DNA from: Papilionanthe hookeriana x Papilionanthe teres
Taxonomy: Eukaryota > Streptophyta > Magnoliopsida > Asparagales > Orchidaceae
Length of the DNA: 64,000 bases
Assembly: GCA_022702705.1 (NCBI GenBank)
Contig: CM040421.1
Coordinates: 70,674,121-70,738,120 of the forward strand
Direction: 5' to 3'
Shown one piece after another: positions 20,191-33,994 of the stretch. The position numbers were made by a program, and so were the translations under genes. A model generated the notes under the pieces. It was not told the DNA's origin. It worked only from the letters and a program-made list of their open reading frames with translations, and did no database searches. Numbering within the stretch: position 1 is the first letter of the stretch; each line of letters starts with the position of its first letter.

Positions 20191-23100
20191 CACATGCCTA
20201 AACCAATTGCAACATTTATTTGGCACAATCCTTTACAAAAATTTTCATCCTAAATTTACTTTAAATCCAAAAGCCTACTTCCCTAAACCTCTTTAAAAGC
20301 CCATCCAAAATGATTTAAAAAAAAAGCCCAAAATCAATCCAAAGCCCACTTGACAAATTCTTCTCATCATACCTTTAATTGAAATCATTCCTAAGTCCTA
20401 AATCAATAATCAAGCCATTCCAAATCAAGCCACATGCCAAATTACCCATAAATGCAAAAAAGTTCTAAAACCCTTTTTCATGAAACAAGCCAACCTTTTC
20501 CTAGCTAAATGTAAGCCGAATGTGAGCCATTTACAAGCCATATGAAGCCATGAGAGTCTTGACACCTCACCATGTCATATATGGCAAATGGAGGGGCCCC
20601 TTTCTTAAGCCTTCCTTAAGCCTTTTTAACCTCATCCATGATACACACTAAACCATGCTTAGCCACCTCACCATGGATGGAGACTTCTCCACTCTAATTC
20701 AGCTGAGCCATATGATTCCCTTCAGCCCAAATCAGGCCTTGGTGGGTGCACCAAACCCAAATCCATGCATTTGACCAAACCAAACCCAAAATGAGCCCTT
20801 CCATCTTCCACTTTGATTCAACTCCTTTACACTTGGAATTTGCTAATTGAACTCACAAACCTCAAGCACTGACTTCCCTGACCCTGAGGGTGACCCATGC
20901 CTGGCCGGCCAGCCACCATAGTCACCGGAAACCACCAGGCAGAGAGGCTTGATTTGAATCAAAAATTCAATTTGAATTAGCTGAGCTGTCCCATGCCCAA
21001 TGGCCACCGTGCCTGTTCTTCCCTTGGCCAAGGCAGCTGATCCAAGCTAATAAACCCCCCTGGGAGGCCCTCCAGCCACCTCTATTTAAACCCACTCACC
21101 TCTCGGCCAAACAAGGTGATGAACCAGACCTTAAGGAAACTCGCCAAAATTGCTCCGGGACCTTCTCCTAACCTGGAGCGAGTTGATCCCAGGTGTTCCT
21201 TTGCCCTAATCCCCATTAACAGAGCTCAATTTCTGGTTTGGAAATCCACCCAAAAAATAGGACACTTCACCACGGTGAGCCAATCTTTAAATTGATTGAC
21301 CCTACACCTTCACCAGACTAAGAGAAGAAGTTCCCCAGCAAAAGCCCCCTCACCAGGCTAGCCATTGCTTCCAACCTCCAAGCTTTGAGATCGGCCTTGG
21401 TCACATTCATACTTAGACAATTTCCCAGACCCAGAGACTTCATCTGGAGCTTGCTTGGACTTAATCGAAGGTGACACAACCCTCAGATCGAAGCTTCACT
21501 TCTCTGAGAAAAGGTATGAACTCATTCATCCTCCTGAGCTTCTAGCAACTCTCCATTTTGTTTGGGTTAATTTCATAGCCTATAAACCATATGGATGTGT
21601 TCGTCTCTTCAAGACGAATAGATAGAGTATAAGAACTCGAAAATCCATTAAGAATCGAGAGAGATATTAGGGTTTGAGTGTGGACGGTCACGGGTGCACA
21701 CCAGTCATAGACGATGACCAAGAGCCGTTGGATCGCGCGTGTATCGAGCGGACGGTCGAGATCAAGCCTGACAGCAGAATGTTACGTGAACTACGGGCCC
21801 CTGGAGCGCTGAGTCAGATGGCAGCAACGAATCACAAAGCGACGCGTGGGCTTTCGATCCGCCGTAGGATGACGCGGCGCCGAGTCGGATAAGTAGAAAA
21901 TTAGGGTATTTTTGAATTATTGAAATACTAGAACTTAAAAAATTCATATCTTTGCATAGAAAAATCACAAAAATAAAATAAAAATACCCTCTTACTCAGT
22001 GAATAGAGGAGAATAATGTGGAAAAGAAATCAAATTAATTGGATGAGTATTTTATTTTTAATAATTTATTTACTATTTCCAATATTTTAATTCTCCATTT
22101 GCATAAACAATTCACCATGGCATGAGACCATAGGGCTTTTGAAGCATCTGATCTTGGGAACATTCCCTGAATTTTGTAAGGTCAAAGGCCATCTCTGTGA
22201 AAAGTTATTGATTTTTCAATTTCATGTCACTGTTTTAGGTATTTTAATTCCAATAATTAGCATGTTGTAAAAAAAATTCTAGGAAAATTTGGTGATATTT
22301 CTTAGGACTAGGGGACCCTACGAAAAATATATTTTGAGTTAATTCATTCATAATAACCTTAATTGGTCTAAACTCCCAAAATTGAACTTGAATTAATTAG
22401 GGTTAACTACACACCAAATTGACTTGAAAACAATTCTCCATTGCTCTTTAAGATTAGAGGAACTTTACATAAAATTTTGAAATCAATTGGACTTGATTAA
22501 CCCCACCAAATGAATTGATTAAGCCTCATAAGTAAAATGGAAATTTAAAAATTCATAACTCCAAAAATACTTTTCAAAAATTCACAAAAATGGTTTTGAA
22601 GCTTCTCTAATATCCGGGGAGTTCAGGAAAATTAAAATTGGAATTTTCTAAAAAAGTTGATTTTTCACAAAATTTTAATATTTTAATAATTAAAAAATAA
22701 TAAAAATCACAAAAATATTAAAAATCATAAAAATGTTACATTTTGACTCCTAATCACTTAGGAACAAACCGAGTATTTTTTCTAAGTCCCTAGGATAAGA
22801 TATTGAATTTGAAAGGCTTAATGTAATTTTTAATATTAAAAAAATGAATTTTTAACCTCTTCACTAAAATAATTCTAATAAATCAAATAAAAATCAGAAA
22901 ATTAAAAAATTTCTTTCTCTGGAATCCTTGAGGTCAGAGAAATTTAAGAAAAATATAAAATCTATTTTTCAACTTTTATTTTATTTTAAAATTAATTAAT
23001 ACTCTAAATTCAAAATAATTATAATAAATAAAATATAATTCAAAAAATCACAAAAATTGGTCCAAATGGTCCTCTAGTCATTAGGAACATACCATAATCT

Positions 23101-26100
23101 TTTGAAGGATAGAAACCTTTCCTTAGTTATGTTGTTGAATTTTCTTTGAAAACTCCTATTTTCTACTAAAAATAATTATATAAATAAATTAAATCTAGCA
23201 AAATCACATTTTCTCCTTTAATGTCTTAATTGACGTGTGAGTGAGGTGACATAAAAAATTTTAAATTCATTTGAGCTCAATTTAGTGAGTTATGAAATAA
23301 ATAAGCTTAAAAGGGCATAAAGGTAATTAAAAATTTTAACCCTTAATTAAAACTTTAGGTTTAATCAAAATAGGGGGTAAAATATTTGATTTTAACTTTC
23401 TCTTGGATGATTGAAACTTAGGAAACTTAAAAGGGTAAAAACCCATTAAACACTTTGAAAATATCAAAATGAAACTCTAATTAATTAAATAATTTAAATT
23501 TTGGTAAGAATATATTTAAAATTTGGATTATTAAAATAGGGATATTATTAAGAGGATATTTATTCTTTAATTTAAAAATCCCTAAATAAGTCACTTCAAT
23601 AATATTTAATTCTTAATTAAAAAAAAACTAAAATAATAATCCAAACTAATTAAATTAAAAATTAAAAGAAGATAACCCTTAAATGAATTAAAGCTTAAAA
23701 TGTTAAATGGTCCAATAATTAAACATCAAATTTAAAATCTTGGAGTTAAGTTAAATTAAATTAAATTAAGTTAAGTCAAAGTTTAAATTAAATTAAATTA
23801 ACACCTTAAAAATTAAATTAAAATTAAAATATTGAAACTAAAATTAAATTAAATTAAAATAAATTAAGATTAAATTAAAAATTAAATTAAAATTAAGTTG
23901 AAATTAAATTAAATTAAATTAAATTAAAATCACTTAACAACAAAACTAAATGAAATCATTAAGAGTTAAATCAAAATATATCAATAATTTCAATACCTCT
24001 TTCTGTCGAAGTAAATTTAAAACATGAACATCAATCTGAAATACTAAGATAATTGAAAGTGTAAAGATTTAAATTAAATCTAAAATAATTTGAACACTAT
24101 TCCAAACTTTAAAAAAAATTTAATTAAAACCACATAATTAAATTAAATCACTTTAAATCATTAACTCAAACTTTTAATTAAGGATGATTAAAATTCTCAA
24201 TAAACCAACTTACCCTTAAAGACTTTAATTATTATAACTCTTAAATAGAGTATTAAGTGAAATGTCACTTCATTCATCAGGTAATCAAATACCCAAGTTC
24301 ACTGAGCAAGAGACAAAGTTTAACTAAACTCCTGGATGATTAATTCATATGTGCAACTAAATTTACTTGGACTCAAAATAATCCCAGAAGTCTTGAAAAG
24401 ATGCTTAGGACTCATCCTAAACACTTCCTCAATATGACGGGATGTTTTAGAAGAACAATTAAATCTAATTGTTCTTTGATGAAGAAAATCATCCTTAAAC
24501 CAAACCAACAACCTAGACGTCATAGGAAATTACCTGTTATAGGATTAGGAATTTGGTAGACAACCAAAACCCTTTCTCTTAGCTTTACCTAGGTATTTCT
24601 TACAAAATATGTTTAAATGCCTTAACATGTGTTTTAAGAGCAGCTTGGGATGACGGGAAGACCCTCCAAGTATGCTTTTATTTTATTGCAATTTACATTA
24701 TTGCAATTTACTTACATGCACTGTACTTTACTTTTTCTTGCATGTTAAACAAGACTGTTGCGTGAAAACCAAAACCTTTAGGATAGTCCCTGAGCTGAAA
24801 CCAAAACTAAATTAAAAGTCATCACAAGATAAAATTCACCGCTACAACATTCCAAAATATAAAACAACTCAAAATTTAATCACAAACAGAACAACAAAAC
24901 TACAATGGCAACTAAATTAAAACGTCTCATTGAATGATCGGGAATACCTTGGATGATGTAAACCACGTGTTGCTAACGGGATTTACCACGGTATAAATGA
25001 AAGTGTGGAATTCATTCGGTTGAGTTTAGCAAATTCATCTGGACTAAGTGAATTCGATGAAAATAACGGTGCCGGGATGACGGAACCGTGGGATCTTAAT
25101 CGGTTTTGTTTAAACAACTTTAAGATTTATTTTAATTAAAATATTAAAAATATTTGGACTTTAAGATTTCAAAACCAAAACACTTCTCTCATCTCCTGAT
25201 TTATGACTTCTAAAACTAAACCTCTACAACAACAAGGAGCTCGGAGCATGGTGGGCAGCTAGGTCATCGTCATCAGCAAAACTCGGATCTACTTCAGCAA
25301 AACTTTCTTAGAATTAAATAACCAAGCCATAGGACTTCGAGGTAGTTTGCCTAGTACAACATAAATCCTCAACTCTTTGTTAGGCATTTGCATGATCATG
25401 TCATGTAAATTAAGCTCTAACCGATCTTAGGCTCCGAGGTAGTCTTTCGGTACGACATAAACCCTCATATCTTCCAAGTTATTTGTATGATCATGTCATA
25501 CAGATATATGTCCTAATTAATTAAAATTGACAGGATTGCAATATTAAATAAATTCCAAAATTGAAGCCAAACAATAGGATAGTTTGAGAAGTTGCCAAGA
25601 TTCTTCTTGGATCCTCAGCTTCTCCTACTTTTCTTCCTTTAAACTCCTGAAATTAACTGTTCCAAATTTGATCCATTCCCTATTGAAAGTCCAAAATTCA
25701 ATCATTTGAAAACCTTAAACTTTGAAATTCTTGAGAGCAAAACCACTAATTATTATCGAGAGTTTTCTTAAGTGATTCCTGTCATTTAAGATGTAATTAA
25801 CTATAGGGGCTTGCCCTTATAGGGAACTTTAAGAACCCAAGTAATATAAACCCTGCTTAATTCATTCATATTAAGCAGGGGAACTTGTCGGCTTATAAAA
25901 TTAGTTCACAGACCAAACGAATGTCACAAATCTCTTAGTTTATTTAATCGAGCGCCATCATCAAGCAGTGTGTCTATTTTTCGGGATAGATATACGGTTT
26001 GTGATGCGGTGCTCGTTTATATAAACTATTCGGGATGTGAGATCGGTTTGATTTCATATCTTAAAATTTTCAAACTTAAAATTATTTTCAAAATCAAATA

Positions 26101-26223
26101 CTACTTTCTAAATTATATATATATATATATATATAAATTAAATTTAAAATTTAAAATTTGTCGACAACTTCTGTAGGCGACCACTTTTTAAAATTAAACT
26201 TACAACCTAAAAATATGCCGACA
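20191..26223 (+). repeat. 3' remainder of an older related LTR, interrupted by the left element
   Basis: This collinear copy of 14291-20190 continues to a later end. It begins CACATGCCTAAACC, matching the LTR at 14291, and carries its own TATA box (21083), (TTAAA)n (23745-23935), donor (24668) and hairpins (25801-25880). Its first ~1.47 kb should lie before the window, on the other side of the left element, with CACAT as the likely 5-bp target duplication. Its end differs: the old end GTCGACA (26160-26166) is followed by 57 more bases, and it stops at ATGCCGACA (26223). No gene is seen in it. Confidence 0.85.
26160..26223 (+). other. Extended LTR end containing a PBS-like relic
   Basis: After GTCGACA comes ACTTCTGTAGGCGACC, which aligns with the left element's post-LTR sequence ATTTCTGGCGACTCC, that is, with its primer-binding site. 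The sequence then runs on to ATGCCGACA, where unrelated flank begins. The right LTR has the same extension (46794-46736), so this is a feature of a subfamily. Confidence 0.6.
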
Positions 26224-26604
26224 CACACCAATTCTTCTCCATGAATTTCGGCGCCAAATTCATATTAAAATATCGTACAGATGATTTACCCAAGAGATGC
26301 CACAAGAATCCCTCCAAAAATAGTTCAAATATATTAAATCTGGACTCCAGGGACAATGGGTGCTGTCGGCGCCCTATCGCGCTTAATATTAAGTTGTTCT
26401 CTAGAAAAATATACCGTTGGTGCCCATTCTGGCGTCGTCGGTGCTAGAACAAAGATTTCTAGCTTTTGCCCTTTTTAACTCTAATTCATTTCTTCTTTCT
26501 TCTTTTTGCTACAAAACATGAAAAATATCTTTCTTTAGATTGCAATATCACCAAAAATGAGTACAAAATATATATGAAAAATCCAACATATTTTTGGTGC
26601 ATCA
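26224..26604 (-). repeat. Truncated Athila-type LTR piece (minus strand)
   Basis: Read on the minus strand it starts TGATGCACCAAAAATATG, close to the LTR start of element B (TGATACACCTAAAATAT at 32470). It keeps GGCGCC-containing blocks, then is cut at 26223 by the end of the LTR fragment. A purine run, GGGGAGGAGG, lies just before its start (26611-26618 region). It looks like the target into which the LTR fragment's element inserted. Confidence 0.55.
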
Positions 26605-29600
26605 CTAGCCTCCTCCCCTGGCCTGGTCGATCGGCCTAGTCGAGAGAAAACACAAAATCGAGAGAATCTTCCACATGCTTTGAACCCAATTGCACTCATC
26701 CAATGTGGCTCACTCCCATTAATCACTTGTGTCATTCATCCATCCACCTAAGCAGCCATTTGCACCCCTTTACCTGGCCAATTAAGCTCTAATTCCATGG
26801 CTATTTAAACACCACCACCTCATGGCCAAGAAAGGAGAGCATCCAATTACTTTAGGAAACACATCCAAAATCCTCCCAGCTTCTCTGGACCTTCCTAAGC
26901 TCAATCCCAGTGTTTTCCAGCCTCCATTCCCCTTGTCTGAGCTCATTTTCTGAGCTACAAAATAGAGCATACATGGTCATCCCTCCAAAATCCACCAATC
27001 CCCAAATTAAACTACTCCTAACCTTCCCTGACCCAAACGAATAAGTTACCCCACCAAAATGCCCATCTCCAAATCCCTTTGTATTAGACTGCCATGTTGG
27101 CTGCACCACCCTCAGGTAAAACTCCTACACAGCTACAACACCTACTCAAACTGACGTTTGGAGAATGCTTTCCATCTCACAACAAAGCTTTAGAACACAC
27201 CTCATCGAGGCCTCATCTTTTAAGCTAAAGAGTGGACCATTTTCCTCACATCTAGGCTCGGTTTGAGCCTTTGTGGAAATTTTACTTTCATTCTTGATTA
27301 GTAATATGGATAAGTTTGTTTGGACTAGATGAAGCTTTAGAAAGAAACACCTTGTGATTTGGTTGAGTATCGAGTGAGATCTTAGAGTTTTAGTGTGGAC
27401 AGTTTACGAGTTTGGTCAGTTAGGGATGAATACCCAGGGCCATTAGATCGCACATGTATTGTTTGGACGCTCCAGATTGATCCGGACGGAATGACAAGAC
27501 ATAAAATGTGAGCCACGTGCTAGCTGACTTAGAGGGTGATGTCCAATAGCGTGGCGATATGCGTGGCTTCGATGGGTACGAGGAATGAGTAAGCGCCGCA
27601 TGGATAAGTAGAAAAATGGGTATTTTCAAATTTAATTAAATACTGAAATTTTGAAAAATCATAACTTGGTGTAGAATATTGATAAAAATAAAATAAAAAT
27701 ACTCTGTTGTTCTATGTATAGAGGAAACATTATGAACCAAAAATCAAAATTTTCTTTGTTTGTAATTTATTTTTAATTAATTAAATACTCAAAAAATTAT
27801 TTTATTTATAAATAATTAATAATAATAATAAAATATGAAATTTTGGGGATTCAGTCCTTTCTTGCTTAGGAATGTTCTCTGATTTTTTCAAACTTGGAGA
27901 GCATCATTAACATAGGAAACCCTAATTTTCAAGGTAAATCACCATTCATTGCTTAAAATAATTATAAAAAAATATAAATCATAACATTATAAAAATAGTT
28001 TTGACAAGTTCATTGTAGTTAGAGGAACCTAGGAAAATTAAAAATTGGTTTTTAAAATTTAAAACATATTTTCTATTTTAAAATTAAGAAAAATACAAAA
28101 TTATTCAAATAATCACCAAATTGGGCCAAATTAAAGCTTATTACTTCATGAGGCCCTCGTATAAATCCTAAGGCCGTTAAAATTATTTTTGATATAAAAA
28201 TTAATTTTCTAAGTAAATATGAATTTTTGCTTTAAATAATTATATAAATTAAAAGAATAACCTAAAAAATATAAAAAGTAATTTGGGGTGTTCCTTATGA
28301 CCATGGTCATTTAAGAAAAATAAAATTATAGTTAAAATAATTACTTTATTTTTAGTCTATTTTTTAATTTAAAAATATTAAAAATAAAATAAAAATGAGA
28401 AAAAAAATAAAATAATTTATCTTAGTTCTTTGAGATTAGAGGGATTTATGAAAATAATAAAAGGAAATTTTAATAATAAAAATGCATTTTATTTATTTAT
28501 TTATTCCTTAAAATGGTCATTTAATAATTATTAAAAATAAAATTTAATTAAAAAAATCATTAAAATTTTTTCTAATAGTCCTCTGACCTAATTGAACCTC
28601 CAATAATTTTCTTAAGTACAAGAGATTTGTTTTACTTAGCTACTTTAATTATCTTCAATATTTTTTTAAAGTTAAAATAATTATTAAACTTAAATAAAAA
28701 AAAAAAAATACATGATTTCTCCTCTGATGTTCTAATTAACCCATGAGTAGTGTAATCAGGAAATCATAAAGTCTTTTGGATTAAATTTAAAGGATTATGA
28801 GTGGAAAGTCCTTAAGCGAAAAATGGTAATTATGGAGTTTTAAGCTCTAATTAAAATTTAGGATTAATGAAATGGTAAATGGGAAATGTTGATGTTAATT
28901 AATTATCTTGGATGATTGAAACATAAAGGGTTTAAGTGATGGAAACCAATCCACACCATTTACAACAAGGGTAAAATTGTAATACTCTAAATTATTTTGA
29001 CTTAGAAGTTAATCTAATTGGATGATTGTAGAGTGATGGGCCTACGTTAGGGAGATAATAATTCACCAATTTGAAGCCCCTAATTGGTGGTTAAATAATA
29101 AAGTGCAATCTTTTGATAACAGTTAACCATTTAATTCAACATCTCTAATAATCATAAGTTTACATGAAATCTTAAGGGCTTAGTGGGGAGTTAGGTTTAA
29201 TCTATCTTGTTTAATGAGGATTAGACAATGAAACCTAATTACTCTTAAATACCCTTGAAACAGTACAAGCCCAACTTTTATTGAAGAAGCAAGAGTTCTT
29301 AATAATTCAAATTACCCTTAACTGTGTCCACCTACATAATTCTTAAATAAAATGTCAAGTGAATACTTAGTTACACCGCTCATGTTATAATTAAAACCTT
29401 AAGATTCATTGAGCACAAACTGAAAATATTAACACTAAAATTACCTTATATGGGGATGAATGATTTATCAACATAATAAGTTCAAAGGAACTCAAAACTA
29501 TTCAAAAGATTTCAAAAGTTGTTTAGGGTGAAGCCCTGAGAACTTTTCTAATCTTTTGGATGTATTGGAGGACAATTGAACTTATTATGCTTTAGTGAAG

Positions 29601-30720
29601 AAAATCATCCTTAAAATCTTTGGGGACCCACCAAGTTATGCCTCGGACCTGTTAATTCACCTAAATCAATAGAAATGCCCTAAACTACCTATCTTACATT
29701 TACAACCCAATGCTCAAGGATTTGAGTCTTCTCTAAGGTATTTAAGTCCTTGTGAGTAACTAGAGACATTTATTTTTTGCCACATATGGATCATCAGACT
29801 GGTATAAGTCTAAGGTCTAGGTGGCTAGGACAACGATGATAATGCTAATGTGTGCTAAAATAAGGGATATGATACAATGTGGTAATTTTTAGAATATTAT
29901 CTCCAACCTCAAAGACCTTCAATAAGGGAGAGGAGAGGACCGATGATACTATTTGCTGACTCTTTGTGGGATTGTTGCCCCCGACGCTCTTGTCCTAGCT
30001 TGATTAGAGTGACTAACCTGTGGACTACACTAATTTACAAAAATAAAACAAAGTTTCCTCTGCTTGTTAAAACCAACTCTGCATGAACACTTTCAAATAA
30101 AAATTAAAGAATTTTAATGAAAATTTTTAAAGGTCCATGGTTAGTCATTTGGATCGAGGTTAGGACTACTCTCTTTAGGTTATCAGCTTGGTAGCTCTTA
30201 CACAAGGTTGGGAAGCACATAGTCCAGCTCCGAGCCCCCACCTTTACTGATGTATTATACCTATTCCTGGTCTTCCATATGTGACTACGGTTTTACTTGC
30301 TTGTGTTTCATGTGATGTACTTCTATACTTTTTTTTGTTATGGATTTTCCTTGCTCTGCTTACTATCCTGCAATTTATTTAAATTTCCTGTAAATTATAT
30401 TATGATTTTTTGTAATAACCATGCAGCAACAGCAGAAGCCCAGGTACGCATTTATTTCATGTACCGCAATTTCCTTTTACTTTAATGTACTTCCTTACTT
30501 GCACTTGTTCATTTTATATGCAAAACTAAAACCAAAACCAAAAGCACACTTCATCAACAACAATAACAAAACAAAAGACATTTAAACATACATGGTAAAA
30601 ACTTTTGAACCTTAGACTTTAGGACTGCTACTTCAACACGGAGCCTGGAGCATAGTCGTGGGTAGCTGATCCCCAAATATTTATGTTCACGTTTTACACT
30701 TTATTTATCTTCTCAATGAT
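26605..30720 (+). repeat. Old, diverged Ogre-like LTR fragment
   Basis: It is collinear with the left LTR but much more diverged. The TATTTAAACACCACC block is at 26802, a TGGATAAGTTTGTTTGGACTAG zone at about 27310, and the AAATAAAAATACTCT block at about 27685. The donor CAG/GTACGC lies at 30441 and GGAGCCTGGAGCATAG at about 30641. It breaks off near 30720, before the expected LTR end, where Athila-type sequence begins. Only short random open frames occur, and I see no gene in its 4 kb. Confidence 0.65.
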
Positions 30721-30736
30721 AATATCTCTTTCTTTG

Positions 30737-30747
30737 CAAAGGCACCA
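30737..30747 (-). promoter_or_regulatory. Degenerate PBS-like site after the LTR of element B
   Basis: On the minus strand TTTTTGGTGCCTTTGC follows the LTR end. It resembles the tRNA-Asp-type PBS usual in Athila elements (TGGCGCCGTTGC...), with several mismatches. A PBS after what otherwise serves as a 3' LTR suggests a former tandem or recombined arrangement. Confidence 0.3.
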
Positions 30748-30753
30748 AAAACA

Positions 30754-32470
30754 TGACTCTGAAGCACATAAGAAATATATTTTAATTATTTTAAAATATG
30801 GGATTCTACGCAAGTATACGTATCATTTATCAAGTAATATAGGACTTTCTGATTAAGCCCCAAGATATCGAACCCACAGGGAAATGTCTAAAATTTTAAA
30901 GAAAGCAAAAAAAACTTTTTACTTTTCAAAATGATTTTGTAAAGTATGTTTTAAGATAGAACATTTTTTTTTGATAATTTCTTTTTAAGAAAAAGTAAAG
31001 CAAGCAACTAAAATTAACAAGACTATAAAACTATACATATGAAAGCAAATGAGAATGAAATATCATTTTCCTTCTTCAATGAATCAGTAATAATTATGGA
31101 ATTTCATTATGGAAGTATCTAAATGTGTTGTGCCAAATAGGAGCAGTTATAGTCCTTACCCTTACTGGTTCTATAAAGAACATTAGTTAATTTGAAGTTT
31201 TGAAATCTTGTAGATGGGTTAAGAATGAAAGATACTATCTCTCACTTTAGAGTTCCCTCTTCTCCCTCAACATGGGGGCTAAGGTTTCATAACAAATTTT
31301 AAAACATCAAACCAAATTAGGGGCTTTAGCCTGTCACACTAAAATTCTCTAATTTTACTCTTTTTTAAAATGCATATCTTCCTATTTATTTGCACTCAAA
31401 TATATGGACTACAATTCTCATCCATATAACTGCAAGTGATTCACCCCAATTGTTGATTGAGAGAATACTTCACTGGTTCTTACATGTTCTCAAAACAAAT
31501 TTTAACATCTCAATTGGCCAAATCAAGAGGTAAATGAAGTGCAAGGTAGTGGAATCATCACAACTTCTTCCAACAATAAACATCTATACTTCACACAACT
31601 TCCTTCCATAATTTAATTAATTCTTTATTTGAAAGAAAAAAGATAAAGAAAACTACTCAGAACTTAAGGAGAAAACACACACACAATTTGATTTGAAAGA
31701 AGAAAACATAGTGAAAACACAACAAGTCATTCTTAAAAACCAAATATAAAAACAAAGATAAAAACTTATCTAAAAATCCTCTCCACAAGACTCTTAAAGT
31801 TCCTCTGAAACTTTTGCTTTCCACTAGATAACTCTTTAGAGGTTGGCGCTCAACTCTAAGGATTGACTCTCCTAAATTCTAATACAAATTATGATAAATT
31901 AAAGTGGAGAAGTAAAGAAAATATGGAGAGAAGAAGGCTCTCTTCCTTCCTCTTTCTCTTCAACCACTTCATGATTTTCTCCATCTTCTCCTGCCAAATT
32001 TTTTCTTTGAAACTCTTATACTTCTCTGATCTTAAGTCTTCATTTTAATAATTCTTCAAAAGGTGCTTTAATGTCTCTTTAAATTATGTCCAGATTCAAT
32101 CAATCGACCAAGAGATGCATCCATCCATTCAAATTATAAATGAATTTTGGCGCTAATGGGAAGTTAGTGAAGTTTAAACCAAAGGCTGCTTCAAAAAGCC
32201 CTTCAAATTTGTGCCAAAATTAATTTAAATTCATCATTATAACTGTGGCGCCTATGCGCCAGCCATCTGGAGCTTAGGCGCCATAGGCCAATTTTGCACA
32301 CCTTTCAATTTTTTTCTCCAAATTTGATCCTTTTTCACTCCTTTCATCACAATCAGTCATTTTCATCATACCTACAAGAAAAACATGAAAATACCTTCCA
32401 TTGAAGTGTAATATCATCAAAAAAGGTATAAAAAATGTGCTTAAAAACACTATATATTTTAGGTGTATCA
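30754..32470 (-). repeat. LTR downstream of element B (Athila-type, 1717 bp)
   Basis: It starts TGATACACC at 32470, directly after the purine-rich AGGTTTGGGTGGATT (32485-32471), and ends in CA near 30754. Near its end it has the block typical of this lineage, with a run such as GATACGTATACTTGCGTAGAA and a CCCTGTGGGTTCGATATC stretch. It contains GGCGCC palindromes near 32245-32285. Short open frames in it (such as 31863-32048) have no support. Confidence 0.65.
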
Positions 32471-33994
32471 AATCCACCCAAACCTAAAATGTTACTTGTC
32501 ATCAAGTGACACTATAATCATATTAAAATCAAGTATGAAAATTATGAATGAGTTTCTTTAGAAATGTTTCAAAATTTTGTTCTAGAACAAAATAGTCTAA
32601 TTTAGAAAAAACTTTAGTAAATGAGACTAACTTAAAGTTTAGAAAGTACTAAAGTAAAGGATCATGAAAAATATAAGTTCCTATCTAATTTAGAAATACT
32701 TGTAGATTTTTCAAAATATAGGATTTAAACATTTTATTTTTCTCACTTAAAAATTTCTATTTGAAAATAATTTTACTCATTATATTATATTCTTAGTTTT
32801 AGATTTTCTCAAAACTTATATTTTAAACTTTAGGTATGGAACCATTTTTTATTAGCCCTTAAATCCTCAAGCTTCTCCTTCATTTTCACATACTCTTCCT
32901 TTTTAACTTATCGTTTTTTTTAAGGCAAGGATTACTATATCTGGATAGGCCTTTAATGATTTTGAATTTCACCCTTCCATTTAAAATAAAGGTCTGATAT
33001 ATATCTTTCAATTAAAAGTCATATTAATAGTGTTAAAAATTATTTTTCAATAAAAGAAATTTATGTTTTGAAAAATAAAAGTCAAATCTTCTATTTTTTA
33101 AAAAATACAACATTTCCTACTAAAGATAGTTTAACTACATTTAACATTTATTTACTAAGAAAATTTTTAACTTTAAATTTTTCATCATTACTATAAATTT
33201 TAATGAATTCTCTTACTCATTTCTATATTCAAAATTTTGTTTCCCTAATATAACTTCTTATACATAATTATTTTCAATCAAAAATCAAATTTTATTTATT
33301 GTATTCTTGAGAACAAATAAAATTTTAGTTTTTGAAATTTGTTTTTTAATTTCCCGCCAAACTTTTAAAATTTTAGTTAGGATAAAAAATTTAAGCATAA
33401 GAAATGATACTTGGGTATAAATTAAAAACTAAAATAACATGCTATTAAAAATTTTTATAACTTAAAAATGCAAGTATAACAATTTAAGAACAAGAGTAGA
33501 AAAATAAATCAAATTCAGTTTTTATTTACTTTTTCATTTTTTTTATAAAATAAAAATTTCAATGGACTTTTATAGTAGTTGTGGTTTTCAAAGAAAACAC
33601 ACACCAACTTAACATAACACAAATTACAACACTACTAGAAAATATATGGTAGCAAATTTTGAAAAGTTTAAACATGCAATTTAAATAATGGTTTCTAATA
33701 GTGCTTTAAATTTCCTGACAGGTTTTGGAATTAAATAGTACACTACTAAAAACACAATACACTATAACTACATCAAAACATTTACTACCACAAACACATC
33801 ACAACAAAACATTTCATATATCTTAACTATCACAAAACATCAACCCAACTCAGATATATCTGAATATGCATAAAAGAAACTGTTCAACTTCAAACCACAT
33901 ATATCAGAGTTCACATCAAAATACAACATACAATAAAAAGTCTAAACATAACAAAACATAAAAAGAAACATCACAGACTCTGTAAATATCAATC
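32471..33994 (-). other. 3' untranslated region of element B
   Basis: This is AT-rich non-coding sequence between the env-position ORF and the polypurine tract. It is similar in layout to 40794-42526 of element C, including a GGATTACTATATCTGGATA phrase on the plus strand at 32926 (41231 in C). I see no gene. Confidence 0.5.
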
